From assembly GCF_002218085.1 (NCBI RefSeq), contig NZ_BDUC01000011.1, positions 61,236 through 125,235 of the forward strand: DNA of 64,000 bases. Direction: 5' to 3'. The stretch comes from Tolypothrix sp. NIES-4075. Lineage in GTDB: Bacteria > Cyanobacteriota > Cyanobacteriia > Cyanobacteriales > Nostocaceae. Of the stretch, positions 26,259 through 34,550 are shown in pieces; position 1 is the first letter of the stretch; the number at the start of each line of letters is the position of its first letter. The notes under the pieces were generated by a model. The model was given only the letters and a program-made list of their open reading frames with translations, was not told the DNA's origin and did not search any database. The translations under genes and the position numbers were made by a program.

Positions 26259-28228
26259 TTCCTTGCTTTCCAACCCCATTACCAGATGAACTACTTTACA
26301 GTGTTTGTGCGCGATACTCCGAGCGGATGCAGTATTCAGACAAGCAATTTTTAAATCGGGAGCTGTTTGGGGATAAAAATATTGCAACAGTTGTTGATTT
26401 GCCGAGCCATCTTAGCCACCTACTCTCAATTTTGCCATTAGGACATGGCTATACTGTTGACCGATTGATAGATGAGCATACATTACTACCTTTTTACAGT
26501 CCGTTTTTACCACTAGAGCGAGTCAACCGAATTCGAGAGCATATGATTGGGGTTGGCGGTTCAGCAATTCACAACTGGTCAGGGGTTACACCTAGCACTA
26601 TCCGTCGTCCCAACTGGCTACGATTTTGTCCCTTGTGTGTCCAAGAGGATGATTTGCAATATGGCGAGCCATATTGGCGTCGCCTACACCAGTTACCTGG
26701 TGTAGAAGTTTGCCCAGTCCATCATGTTTTTTTAGAATCAAGCCTAGCACCAGCGCGAAATCACAGTAATTCCAGTGAGTATTTCTCAGCCCAACAGGCA
26801 ATACTCCAAACAACACCGCGCTCATTGGATTTGTCAAATCAAAATCAAGGAGTGCTCCTTTCTATTGCTCGTGATGCTGCGACTTTACTAGGTCAACGTG
26901 GCTTAGTTCCAGGCTTTGACTCTCTACGTAATCGTTATATTAAACTGTTAGCTGACCGTAAGCTAGCTATTTACACTGGTCTTGTTCGTGTAAGCAAGTT
27001 GGTAAAGGAGTTTAAAGAATATTATTCATCTGAGTTATTGATTGGACTCCAGTGTGAGGTGAATGAGAACAAGCGCAGTAATTGGTTATCCCAACTGGTG
27101 AAATCTTTAAATTGCAATAAGGTAAACCATCCTTTGCGACATTTATTATTGATTCAATTCCTTGGATACACAGTAGAAGAATGGAACAAACTTCCAAATC
27201 ATCTCAATTTTTTCGGTTCCGGACCTTGGCCGTGCCTCAACCCCACTTGTAGCGACTTTCGGCAACCATGTATTCAGGAGTGCCTCATTAGATATCAGCA
27301 CGACCACGGTGGTAGGCTAACAGGTACTTTTTGTTGCAGTTGCGGTTTTATATACACTCGCACTGGTCCTGATGTATTGCCAGAAGACCTTTTGAGGATT
27401 GATATCATCGAAAAATATGGAACAGTGTGGGAGGAAGCTCTACGTCAAAAGTGGTCCGACTCAACACTTAGCCAGAGGGAAATAGCACGGTTGCTAGGAG
27501 TTAGCGGTAAAGACACTATCAAACGTCAAGCTGTCCGCTTAAATCTTCAATTTCCCAGAACTGGACCAACAGGTAAATTAACACAAATAAAAGAGCAACA
27601 ACGCTATCGCTTCAGAAATGCCAGGGAGATTTTTCTGGATAATTTAGAGTCTTATCGAAGAGAGTGGCTTAATGCTATCGAAGAGCATCCATCAGGCACG
27701 CGGACGTTTTTGTCTAGGAAATATCATTACCTTTACAATCATCTTCGCGCTTACGATGTTGAATGGCTCAAAGCGCATCTACCACCACCTAATGCTTACA
27801 GGAGAGTGGGGTCAGCTCGTAGTGTAGATTGGTCAAGCCGTGATGCCGAGCTAGCAATTGCAGTCAGACTGTCAGCGAGGAGCATTAAAAGTACTCTTGG
27901 ACATCCAGTGCGAGTCACAAGAGGAGCTATTGGTAGAGATTTAGACCGAAAGCCACTACTTGACCAGTACTTGCACAAGCTCCCACTGACAGCAAAAGCG
28001 CTGGCTCAAGTAGTTGAGACGTATGAGGAATTTGCTATCCGTCGAATTCAATGGGCAGCAGAGTGCTTTCGTCAGGAGAATATACATCCGACACGCTCAC
28101 AATTAGTTTGTCGAGCCAGTATGAAACCAAAAATTGCCGCCGCATCCTTAGTGCAAGTGGCAATAGAGACTGCTCTTGCTAGCTTTGACCCAATCAATGT
28201 TGGAAAGACAGAAGAAGCATTCAAGTGA
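26255..28228 (+). CDS. tnsD: Target-selection protein TnsD/TniQ
   Basis: The TniQ domain starts FPTPLPDELLYSVCARY and includes the zinc-binding CPLCVQEDD...VCPVHH segment (about residues 127-155). A second cysteine cluster (CLNPTCSDFRQPC, FCCSCGF) lies near 328-370, followed by helix-turn-helix-like repeats (LSQREIARLLGVSGKDTIKR). At 657 residues it is TnsD-sized rather than a short CRISPR-type TniQ, so it probably recognises a specific DNA attachment site directly. The ATG at 26255 is preferred because it overlaps the tnsC stop and begins the conserved domain. The present insertion in the 3' end of the upstream plasmid gene may be its target. Confidence 0.9.
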   Translation: MIPCFPTPLPDELLYSVCARYSERMQYSDKQFLNRELFGDKNIATVVDLPSHLSHLLSILPLGHGYTVDRLIDEHTLLPFYSPFLPLERVNRIREHMIGVGGSAIHNWSGVTPSTIRRPNWLRFCPLCVQEDDLQYGEPYWRRLHQLPGVEVCPVHHVFLESSLAPARNHSNSSEYFSAQQAILQTTPRSLDLSNQNQGVLLSIARDAATLLGQRGLVPGFDSLRNRYIKLLADRKLAIYTGLVRVSKLVKEFKEYYSSELLIGLQCEVNENKRSNWLSQLVKSLNCNKVNHPLRHLLLIQFLGYTVEEWNKLPNHLNFFGSGPWPCLNPTCSDFRQPCIQECLIRYQHDHGGRLTGTFCCSCGFIYTRTGPDVLPEDLLRIDIIEKYGTVWEEALRQKWSDSTLSQREIARLLGVSGKDTIKRQAVRLNLQFPRTGPTGKLTQIKEQQRYRFRNAREIFLDNLESYRREWLNAIEEHPSGTRTFLSRKYHYLYNHLRAYDVEWLKAHLPPPNAYRRVGSARSVDWSSRDAELAIAVRLSARSIKSTLGHPVRVTRGAIGRDLDRKPLLDQYLHKLPLTAKALAQVVETYEEFAIRRIQWAAECFRQENIHPTRSQLVCRASMKPKIAAASLVQVAIETALASFDPINVGKTEEAFK

Positions 28229-28261
28229 GACTAAGTTTTTCAAGCTATTTGATGTAATTTG

Positions 28262-28505
28262 ATGATTGTTTTCTTCCCCAACCCTTATCCAGATGAACTG
28301 CTTTATAGCCTCATAGCACGATTCTCTGACCGAGTGCAGTACCCAGATAAGAAATGTCTAGTTCGGGAACTATTTGGTAACTCAAATGCTTTGGCAATCA
28401 TTGATTTACCAACTCATCTCGGCAGTCACAGTTAGTGCTTTACCAGTCGGACTAGGATACGCACAGGCAATAACTGAAGCCATGCTAGCACTCAATCCGC
28501 TTGCA
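28262..28505 (+). pseudogene. Truncated second tniQ
   Basis: An ATG at 28262 opens 57 codons (FFPNPYPDELLYSLIARFSD, VRELFGN, IIDLPTHLGS) that align with the first residues of the full tniQ, but the frame stops at 28433-28435. Related sequence continues in another frame (ALPVGLGYAQAI). It is a decayed second TniQ family gene, or a partial duplication, 33 bp downstream of tnsD. Two TniQ-type proteins occur in some CRISPR-associated Tn7-like elements, but there is no cas gene here. Confidence 0.8.
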
Positions 28506-28530
28506 TAATTATTTCGGACAATGTCACAGT

Positions 28531-28676
28531 AATAAACTTTATTGTTTGTGGTTTAGCATGGATAGAAGTTGAATAGTCCTTTAGTTGAGAACTTTATTTT
28601 CAATTGGCTTCCTAAAGTCCACCCAATATCAAGGCTTTTGGGTGCTCTTAGTTGAGAACTTTATTGTTTGCTTACA
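28531..28676. promoter_or_regulatory. Right-end TnsB-binding-like repeats
   Basis: Three copies of a related motif lie before the right terminus: AATAAACTTTATTGTTTGTG at 28531-28550, TTAGTTGAGAACTTTATTTT at 28581-28600 and TTAGTTGAGAACTTTATTG beginning 28648, which runs into the terminal TTACA at 28676. They are inverted relative to the left-end copies. Confidence 0.75.
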
Positions 28677-28681
28677 AGAAA
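28677..28681. repeat. Right copy of 5-bp target-site duplication (AGAAA)
   Basis: Direct repeat of 21151-21155 immediately outside the right end. The following GAG GAG TAG (28682-28690) is in frame with the interrupted gene at 20484-21158. Confidence 0.85.
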
Positions 28682-28701
28682 GAGGAGTAGCCATAACGTC
28701 A

Positions 28702-28721
28702 AGAGTGACAATTGTCACTCT
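28702..28721. promoter_or_regulatory. 20-bp perfect palindrome AGAGTGACAATTGTCACTCT
   Basis: Located 12 bp after the native stop of the interrupted plasmid gene, just outside the transposon. It could be a dimeric regulator site or part of a terminator. Because it lies next to the insertion it might also be part of the TnsD recognition site. Confidence 0.5.
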
Positions 28722-28873
28722 CGGTAGTTCTTTCATCCTAAAATTTATCGCCCGAGAGCGATCGCGCGCGTGAAATATGCGTGCAAAGCATTTCTGGTCA
28801 ACCTTGTCATTGAGAAACCGTGTATTTCCTCAGATAATACGATCTACTATTAAAGATGGAGAGCTGATAACTT

Positions 28874-29515
28874 ATGGTTCAAACAGTTGGGATTACCAAA
28901 GCGATTACTAACCTGAATGAGGCACACGCAAAGTTCAATTTAAGCCAGACTGCCGAGAGCGAATTTTTCACAGAATGGTTTGAGGATTTACCCAAACTCA
29001 CTGATAGCGAAAAAGCATCTTTGAATCGGCTGAAGAGTCGCTACCTCTATTATGCCGCAGACGGTTCAATCACAGAAGGTACTGTCAATATTATTATGCT
29101 ATCTCCGCTACTGGAATTAATGGGTTTGTGCGATCCACCTTTTAAGATTCAGAGTGAGCAATTGGTGAAGGTTGAAATTGAAAACGGAGGCGAAGAAGAA
29201 CTCGTATTAGAAGGATTCATTGATACTTTGGTTGTGCAAAATCGACTCTGGGTGGTGTTAATTGAATCTAAGCGTTATGGTTTGAGCGTTATGCAGGCTC
29301 TCCCACAAACTTTAGCTTACATGATGGCAAACCCTAACTTGGAAATGCCAGTTTTTGGAATGATAACGACTGGTGAAGACTATATTTTTATCAAGCTGAA
29401 TCAGCAGACGCGTTCCTATGCTCTATCAAACAAGTTTACTCTCTCCAACCCAAGAGAAAACGAGTTGTACGAAGTTATGCAGGTGATGAAGCGAATTGTT
29501 AGCTTGGTCGTATAG
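28874..29515 (+). CDS. Type I restriction subunit R-like / PD-(D/E)XK nuclease-fold protein
   Basis: A 213-residue protein with GFIDTLVVQNRLWVVLIESK, which fits the D-x(n)-ExK core of a restriction-type nuclease (D at FID, E and K at ESK). It also has a typical downstream strand VFGMITTGEDYIFIKL. Proteins of this size, usually annotated as restriction endonuclease subunit R-like, are abundant in cyanobacteria as stand-alone genes. No methylase or specificity subunit is adjacent. The ATG follows an AT-rich promoter-like region. Nuclease activity is inferred only from the motif. Confidence 0.65.
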   Translation: MVQTVGITKAITNLNEAHAKFNLSQTAESEFFTEWFEDLPKLTDSEKASLNRLKSRYLYYAADGSITEGTVNIIMLSPLLELMGLCDPPFKIQSEQLVKVEIENGGEEELVLEGFIDTLVVQNRLWVVLIESKRYGLSVMQALPQTLAYMMANPNLEMPVFGMITTGEDYIFIKLNQQTRSYALSNKFTLSNPRENELYEVMQVMKRIVSLVV

Positions 29516-29516
29516 T

Positions 29517-29778
29517 GAAAGTTGGTGAAGAATTTATTGACCAAGTTAAAGCAGCCCTACAACGGATCTACATTACGCAGAGATAGAGGTCGCGGCTCTA
29601 ACCGCTGCGTTACAAATTATTTCGGCATTAGGGAGGAAGTTCGCATTTCACTTCCTGACAGTTTCAAAAAGCATTGCCCCAAACCCCGAAAAAAATTACC
29701 CCGCTCCGGTTAAGGTAGCGGGGTTGCCGTCCAATGGTGACGGCAATGCATATTTAGGCAGATTTAGCTGATATTCTT
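29517..29778. other. Short stretch with decayed reading frames and a hairpin
   Basis: A GTG at 29517 opens a short frame (KVGEEFIDQVKAALQRIYIT) that stops near 29589. Codons in another frame (IEVAALTAALQIISALGRKF) continue to about 29770. This may be a frameshifted small gene, but I cannot name it. A hairpin lies at 29698-29724. Confidence 0.3.
29698..29724. terminator. Stem-loop ACCCCGCT/AGCGGGGT
   Basis: An 8-bp perfect stem (29698-29705 with 29717-29724) and an 11-nt loop. It lies between a plus-strand gene and the 3' end of a minus-strand gene, so it may terminate either. T-tracts are weak. Confidence 0.5.
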
Positions 29779-30087
29779 TCAGCACGAGAAGTGCTTGTGC
29801 AGCTTCCGACGTACTTTGATGGCATCTAGGTCTGCCAATCCGTACAACAACTTTGCTTTCTGAATAAGCTCGCTCAAGGGCGTTTCTTTGTAGTCCTTGC
29901 GGAATTCGGCGTTATGAACTTTCCAGTCGAATTCTTCACCGCTCCATTGGGCTGCGCTTTCCAGTTCACGTCCGCTTTCTTCCCGTAAGACTTCCAAAGT
30001 CATAAGACGTAATTTTTCCGTGTATGGGATTACGCGGTCTAATGCTTTAGCTTTGGGTTGGACTTGAACTTGAGACTTACGTGTCAT
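29779..30087 (-). CDS. Small hypothetical protein
   Basis: About 102 residues with charged helices (EKLRLMTLEVLREESGREL, LSELIQKAKLLYGLADLDAI). The ATG at 30087 is preferred over the longer frame to 30120 because GGAGAAA lies 6 bp upstream. No domain is recognised. It is in the same direction as the acidic-tail gene at 30344-30952 but separated from it by a bidirectional terminator-like hairpin. Confidence 0.5.
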   Translation of the reverse strand: MTRKSQVQVQPKAKALDRVIPYTEKLRLMTLEVLREESGRELESAAQWSGEEFDWKVHNAEFRKDYKETPLSELIQKAKLLYGLADLDAIKVRRKLHKHFSC

Positions 30088-30290
30088 TACATTTTCTCCG
30101 TTTTTAACAGTTGATATCATGTGGAAAGCAGCAATAGCTGCATTTACAGTCAGTTCAAAATTGAACTTTTACAGGCATTTACAGCGGTAGCTGGTTATCC
30201 AGTTAAATTCAAAGTTTTAAACTTTCACGTATTAGCAGCAATCGCTGCTTATTTAATTAAATTCAGCTTGAATCTTCAAAGAAAAAAAAA

Positions 30291-30320
30291 TACTCTGCTT
30301 TGGGGGCAGAGCATTTTTTT
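30291..30320. terminator. Bidirectional terminator-like hairpin
   Basis: CTCTGC (30293-30298) pairs with GCAGAG (30306-30311). T7 follows on the plus strand, and A9 precedes it (T9 on the minus strand). It fits the 3' end of the minus-strand gene at 30344-30952. Confidence 0.7.
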
Positions 30321-30343
30321 AGTTAATCAGGCAGTTTGCAATT

Positions 30344-30952
30344 TTACTCTAAGGAATCGCCTTCTTCTTCGTCCTCATCTTCATCATCGAACTCCTCTTG
30401 GGAGTCCTCGTCCTCCTCATCATCGAGGTCTTCCAGGTCATCGAGGTCTGCATCGTCCTCATCCTCTTCCTTATTGTTGTTGAATGAGTTACGCTTTTCC
30501 AGACTCTGACGATTAAATTCCACCAGGTCAGCAATTGCCTGTTCGGGAGTCAAATCGATAGTGTCGTATAGCATCGCTAGGGCGAGTGCTACGACTTCTG
30601 TGGGATGTTTGAGAGCGTCTGGCGTTCCGAAAAGCCGGACGAATACTTTGTTGTTCCAGCGGTTCCAGTCCAACTTTTTTCCGTTTTTCTTTTTGACTTG
30701 GGCTGCGATGTCAAGTCCGATTTTCTCTCGGCTTGCGTGACCCACTTTGGTGGCGATTCGCTGGTTACGAACTTGGAGTTTGACACCGAATTCTTTGAAG
30801 ACTGCGTTGCGAAGTTCTTTGAGTAATGCGATCGCTTGGTCTTCGACGTTGCCTTTAGCTGCAATTGAGGTTGATACCGTCGCTTTTGTGCTGGCAGCAC
30901 CATTTCCGTTTCCGTTCCGAGCCGTATTAGTGCGAGCTTTAGCGGTAGTCAT
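30344..30952 (-). CDS. Hypothetical protein with highly acidic C-terminal tail
   Basis: 202 residues: a Thr/Asn/Ala-rich N-terminus, a ~100-residue folded part (AIALLKELRNAVFKEFGVKL, KKLDWNRWNNKVFVRLFG, EVVALALAMLYDTIDLTPEQ) and a tail of about 45 almost purely Asp/Glu residues. Such tails occur on nucleic-acid mimics and chaperone-like plasmid proteins. I do not recognise the folded part. A strong terminator follows. The start ATG has AAGGAACTTC upstream (minus strand). Confidence 0.5.
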   Translation of the reverse strand: MTTAKARTNTARNGNGNGAASTKATVSTSIAAKGNVEDQAIALLKELRNAVFKEFGVKLQVRNQRIATKVGHASREKIGLDIAAQVKKKNGKKLDWNRWNNKVFVRLFGTPDALKHPTEVVALALAMLYDTIDLTPEQAIADLVEFNRQSLEKRNSFNNNKEEDEDDADLDDLEDLDDEEDEDSQEEFDDEDEDEEEGDSLE

Positions 30953-31062
30953 GAAGTTCCTTTTTTTTAATTTATTGACTTCATGCTCATAGCCGCGTTA
31001 GCGGCATTTTTGGTTCTGCCACGTTTGCCGTGGCAATTAAATTCATTTCATTTAACAAGAAA

Positions 31063-31080
31063 GAATTCAGTCATAAGTGG
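31063..31080. repeat. 18-bp direct repeat GAATTCAGTCATAAGTGG (copy 1)
   Basis: An identical copy is at 31255-31272, 192 bp away. Both lie in the region upstream of the Ycf46-like gene. Confidence 0.6.
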
Positions 31081-31129
31081 AGTCAGCTTGGGAGCGCATG
31101 AATTATGTGCTACTGGCAGATGTAGCTTG

Positions 31130-31166
31130 CTTCCCCGTTCGCGTAGCGTCTCCGACAGGAGAAGGG
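31130..31166. repeat. Dispersed repeat, second copy of the 20425-20470 type
   Basis: Contains GTCTCCGACAGGAGAAGGG preceded by CGTTCGCGTAGC. It matches the copy at 20425-20470 with few differences. Confidence 0.6.
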
Positions 31167-31254
31167 GTATAAATGCTGAAACACCACACCAAATCTTGAA
31201 TTTTGTGGTTTTAAATCAGTATCGGGTCTAAATCCTCCCACTGATTGCCCAAGC

Positions 31255-31272
31255 GAATTCAGTCATAAGTGG
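31255..31272. repeat. 18-bp direct repeat GAATTCAGTCATAAGTGG (copy 2)
   Basis: Identical to 31063-31080. Confidence 0.6.
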
Positions 31273-31362
31273 CTTTTGACTTCTTCTTCAATGAAATTTA
31301 GATGTAAGAAGATTGCACTTTTTGCTGCCCTCGCTACCCAAAAATAAATTGCCTTTACTGCT

Positions 31363-31446
31363 ATGAGTGTATTTATACAACTTGAGAAAGAGTTAAATCT
31401 TGACTGGGGATTGTTATCAAAGTTATTAGGTTTCAAACAAAAATAA
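31363..31446 (+). CDS. Possible 27-residue small ORF upstream of the AAA ATPase
   Basis: The ATG at 31363 encodes MSVFIQLEKELNLDWGLLSK and seven more residues before TAA, 31 bp upstream of the Ycf46-like start. It could be a leader peptide or a chance frame. There is no strong ribosome-binding site. Confidence 0.25.
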   Translation: MSVFIQLEKELNLDWGLLSKLLGFKQK

Positions 31447-31477
31447 AAATATTTACTTGATATTCATAGGGTAGTGT

Positions 31478-33058
31478 ATGCGCTTGATAAATGATTGGTC
31501 AGCCTTAGCCGATCAAGGCACTCCAATAGTTGGTTTGGAGTATCATTCGACTGATAGGGCAAGCATATTAAACCAGTTCTACAAATGGGGTGCAGAGCGT
31601 TCAATGCCCGTTTATTACTGGAATCCCGGTTATTCCTGTCTTCAGCAGGTGGTGGAGCGTTCTGGACAAAATAAGTGCATTTTGCTCCCTACGGATATTG
31701 CCTTAAATAAGGATGTACCGCAGTTTTTGTTGGAGAACAAGCAGGCAGGGATTTTCCTGTTAGAGGGGGTGCTAGAGTTTGACAGCATTGGTCAGGTCAG
31801 TGAACGACGTTCTTATCAATTGATGAACGCTTTCTACCAAGCGTCTTGGGCAACAAGCCAGCAGTTCTGGGTTTTACTGTCCGATTATGTCCAGCTACCT
31901 TTGAATTTGCAAGCCTTAATTCCTATTCTCTCCAACCCACTGCCTGGGCGGGAACAGGTACGCGACACAGTTGCAGATTTTGTCAGCAGAAATTCCGGCG
32001 TTGCAGAAGGAAAAGACGAACCACTGGCTCAGGCTCTCCTTGTTCGGGCTTGTCAGGGATTACCTTTGGGAGAGATTGGGCTGGTATTAGAGCGTAATCT
32101 GACGAATGCTCTCACAATTGAGGAACTGGCACTCGTTGTGCTAGAACACAAAGTTTCCAAGCTGCGGGGGCGGGGTTTGGAATATCTGAACGAGCCGGAT
32201 GTGCCTTCAAGCGGGGGTTTGGACTTGCTCGACGAGACGCTCGACAGGGTGACAGCATTGCTAGACCCGGAAGCTGAAAAATACGGGCTAAAGTTTCCTA
32301 AAGGCATGATCCTCTGGGGACCGCCAGGAACCGGTAAAAGTTTGAGTGCCAAACTTGCCGCTAAGAAGATGGGAGTGCCGCTTTTGGCGGCTGACTGGGG
32401 TGGGCTGCGCGGTGCCACTGCTTATGAGTCAGAGCGAAACCTTCGGTTTTTACTAGAATTAGCCCAGAGCCTTGCTCCTGTTATTCTCTACTTTGATGAC
32501 TTTGATAAGGGCTTTGCTGGGTGGGACTCTGACGCTGATGGAGGTGTGGCACGACGGCTCTCTGGAAAGCTTTTAACTTGGATGCAAGAGCATCAATCAC
32601 AAGTTTACATGATGGCAACGGTGAATAGGTTAGGGATGCTGCCACCGGAGCTGATCCGAAGATTTGACGATATTTTCTTTATCGATTTGCCTCATGAGGG
32701 AGCGATGTATGAGATTTTTAACTTGCATTTATCCAAATATTTCCCAGAGTTTCAGAATCCAGACAAATCACCTTGGTCGGATGAGCAATGGCGAATTTTG
32801 CTCAGGGATTACCGACTTTGCACAGGAGCGGAAATTGCCAATGCTGTCAGAAAAGCTGCTGAGTCTGCATTTTATCAAGGTAAACCAGGAAAAGTGGATG
32901 TACTAGACCTAATTAAAGTGCGTTCTTCGTTTACTCCGTCGTTGATTCGCGATGAAGATAAAATCCTGGCAATCCGCAACCAAGCCGTGTTTGCCCGCCC
33001 AGCAGCAGGTCCAGATCAGTCTCGCTTTGCGATTCTGCCAGCCGAACTGTTTGATTAA
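31478..33058 (+). CDS. Ycf46-like AAA+ ATPase
   Basis: 526 residues. A ~270-residue N-terminal region precedes the AAA+ module: Walker A GPPGTGKS at residues 281-288, Walker B LYFDDFDK (FDDFD instead of DEID), sensor-1 MMATVNR and arginine finger PPELIRRFD. The arrangement matches Ycf46 of cyanobacteria and chloroplasts, an uncharacterised AAA+ protein linked by others to carbon/inorganic-carbon responses. This plasmid-context copy may do something different. It stands alone between non-coding regions. The substrate is unknown; an unfoldase or remodelling role is inferred from the family. Confidence 0.8.
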   Translation: MRLINDWSALADQGTPIVGLEYHSTDRASILNQFYKWGAERSMPVYYWNPGYSCLQQVVERSGQNKCILLPTDIALNKDVPQFLLENKQAGIFLLEGVLEFDSIGQVSERRSYQLMNAFYQASWATSQQFWVLLSDYVQLPLNLQALIPILSNPLPGREQVRDTVADFVSRNSGVAEGKDEPLAQALLVRACQGLPLGEIGLVLERNLTNALTIEELALVVLEHKVSKLRGRGLEYLNEPDVPSSGGLDLLDETLDRVTALLDPEAEKYGLKFPKGMILWGPPGTGKSLSAKLAAKKMGVPLLAADWGGLRGATAYESERNLRFLLELAQSLAPVILYFDDFDKGFAGWDSDADGGVARRLSGKLLTWMQEHQSQVYMMATVNRLGMLPPELIRRFDDIFFIDLPHEGAMYEIFNLHLSKYFPEFQNPDKSPWSDEQWRILLRDYRLCTGAEIANAVRKAAESAFYQGKPGKVDVLDLIKVRSSFTPSLIRDEDKILAIRNQAVFARPAAGPDQSRFAILPAELFD

Positions 33059-33680
33059 AACACTTTTGTTTCAATTATGAGGCATTGCTTGTATCTCCAA
33101 ATCCCTTAATTGCGCGTAGTGGTGATTCCTTCAACACCCGTTAAACTTTGCTTTTTGATGTGTAAAAAGCGCGACGCAAAAAGTGCGCCCGCTAATTCGC
33201 CGCGATCGCGTTTGTTTTTTAACTATGCCAGAACATAGATCATTTTTGTACTTTGTCTAACAATGAGTGAAACTTTGGGCGCTATGCGTGGAATTCGCAC
33301 TCTGCACGCGAATCTGGTTAAAAACATAATCCCTCCGCGTGCAATTATAAAGGTGCGACAAGAGTGCCGCCTGAGAAAGTCGGGCTTCGCCGATCACACC
33401 CCCAGTACCCATCATTTCACACCTTAATTATGACCGAACTAACACATCCACAGCCTCAATATTACTGATGTCTAATATGCCCAATCGCACTCGGTTCATA
33501 CACTAGGTAAATCATACGCCGGACTCACAGATAAAAATGCTACCTACCATAGCGCTCCTTACCCCTCAAGGAGAAAAATGTCGTGGTGCTTACTTCCTGC
33601 AACAGGACTGGAGAAGTCAGCGTCCACGGTTGAAACACACCAAGTAAAGTAGCGAATTGTGTCGATATATGACACGCCTT

Positions 33681-33789
33681 AATTATTTACAGACAATTTA
33701 TAACCGGTGTAGAACCCAACACCCTGGCGAACTCCTGGAGTTCAATAGCCCAAAAATTATTTACAGACAATTTATAACCGGTGTAGAAC
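33681..33789. repeat. Pair of 35-bp perfect direct repeats
   Basis: 33681-33715 and 33755-33789 are identical (beginning AATTATTTACAGACAATTTA, ending TAACCGGTGTAGAAC) with a 74-bp period. A tandem duplication, iteron pair or recombinase site are possible explanations. Confidence 0.75.
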
Positions 33790-33821
33790 AGCAGCACACC
33801 CAACGAACTACAATCTACTTG

Positions 33822-34029
33822 TCGATATCAAAATTGATATCAAATGGCTGCAAACAAGTCCAGCAAGAATCACTCATTCCCCACAAGCGCGTTCCGGATT
33901 CGCGTGCCTGTCCCGCTGATTGGGGTAGTTCGGCAACTGTCGCAATTGCATCGGCTTTCTCCATACAATCGCCTTGCTGCAAGCATTAGAGGAATTAATT
34001 TCCACCTTTGATATCAATAATGATATCGA
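33822..34029. repeat. Inverted pair of GATATC-rich near-palindromes
   Basis: TCGATATCAAAATTGATATC (33822 onward) recurs in inverted orientation at 34007-34029 with 21 of 23 positions matching. Each copy is itself nearly palindromic. The 160-bp interior is non-coding. This may be a small MITE or paired binding sites. Confidence 0.5.
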
Positions 34030-34158
34030 TGTTACAGCGCATCCTGCAAACAAGTTTTGCATTTGGAGGAAAAGCTGGAGAAACTGGAATCCCCTCTAAG
34101 TCGATAGAGGTGACGAGCGTAGAAACACGCCCTAGAAGCGATTGCCAAAAAAGTATCG

Positions 34159-34437
34159 CTAATTGAAAGGGCGATACCTGACGGGAGATTGGGCAACAAC
34201 AAACCGCGCTCCAAATCGTACCCGTACCAATTCCAGCAAACACTCATTGAACTGCGACCGTTCAAACATGAAAATCTCGCCTTCATACGGGCGTGTTAGC
34301 ACCCATTGCCTGATTGCTTCAAAGAAAAGCTGGACACCAAAGAGTTTATTAATTGGTCGCGCAATCGAGATCCGCTGCTCCCGCGTGGGTTGGCAATGGA
34401 ATGCCTTGGATGGACTATACCACCTTTGAAGGCGTGA
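34159..34437 (-). pseudogene. Gene remnant of unknown function
   Basis: An uninterrupted minus-strand frame of about 90 codons (QRISIARPINKLFGVQLFFE, RPYEGEIFMFERSQFNECLL, VVAQSPVRYRPFN) ends at a stop at 34159-34161 but has no suitable start codon before its upstream stop near 34440. It has the composition of a real protein, so it is probably the 3' part of a lost gene. I do not recognise the family. Confidence 0.35.
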
Positions 34438-34550
34438 GAATACCTAAGCTCAATAATTATAAAGAAATGCGTCATAACCCTTGACTAATAAGAATTTTAT
34501 GCAAGGCGCGATCTAAAATAGTTTACTAGAATGCCACTTCTGATAAATAA

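Larger units (their letters stand above)
21156..28676. mobile_element. Tn7-like transposon (TnsABC + TnsD/TniQ), complete with ends
   Basis: The 7.5-kb element carries tnsA, tnsB, tnsC and a tnsD-like tniQ as one overlapping operon, plus a truncated second tniQ. The termini match as an inverted repeat at 14 of 18 positions (left TGAACGAAAACAATAAAC; right, reverse complement, TGTAAGCAAACAATAAAG). They lie between direct AGAAA duplications. Additional TnsB-site-like repeats follow inside each end. There is almost no cargo. The left terminal trinucleotide is TGA rather than the canonical TGT. The element sits in the last codons of a plasmid gene. Confidence 0.9.
33059..34158. other. 1.1-kb non-coding, repeat-bearing region
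   Basis: No convincing gene. It contains a GCGATCGC-type site near 33200, two 35-bp direct repeats (33681-33715, 33755-33789) and an inverted pair of near-palindromic GATATC-rich segments (33822-33844 and 34007-34029). Such structure, 0.4-0.9 kb upstream of a tyrosine recombinase, could be a recombination site or a replication origin. Confidence 0.4.

Noticed and set aside
21156..28676. A CRISPR-associated transposon (CAST)
   Set aside because: TnsABC and TniQ are present, but no cas effector, repeat or guide-like array lies between the ends. The tniQ is TnsD-sized, and the CRISPR genes 9 kb away are type III with their own adaptation genes.
32053..32418. Minus-strand 121-codon frame inside the Ycf46-like gene
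   Set aside because: Antisense to the conserved Walker A region of a well-supported ATPase.
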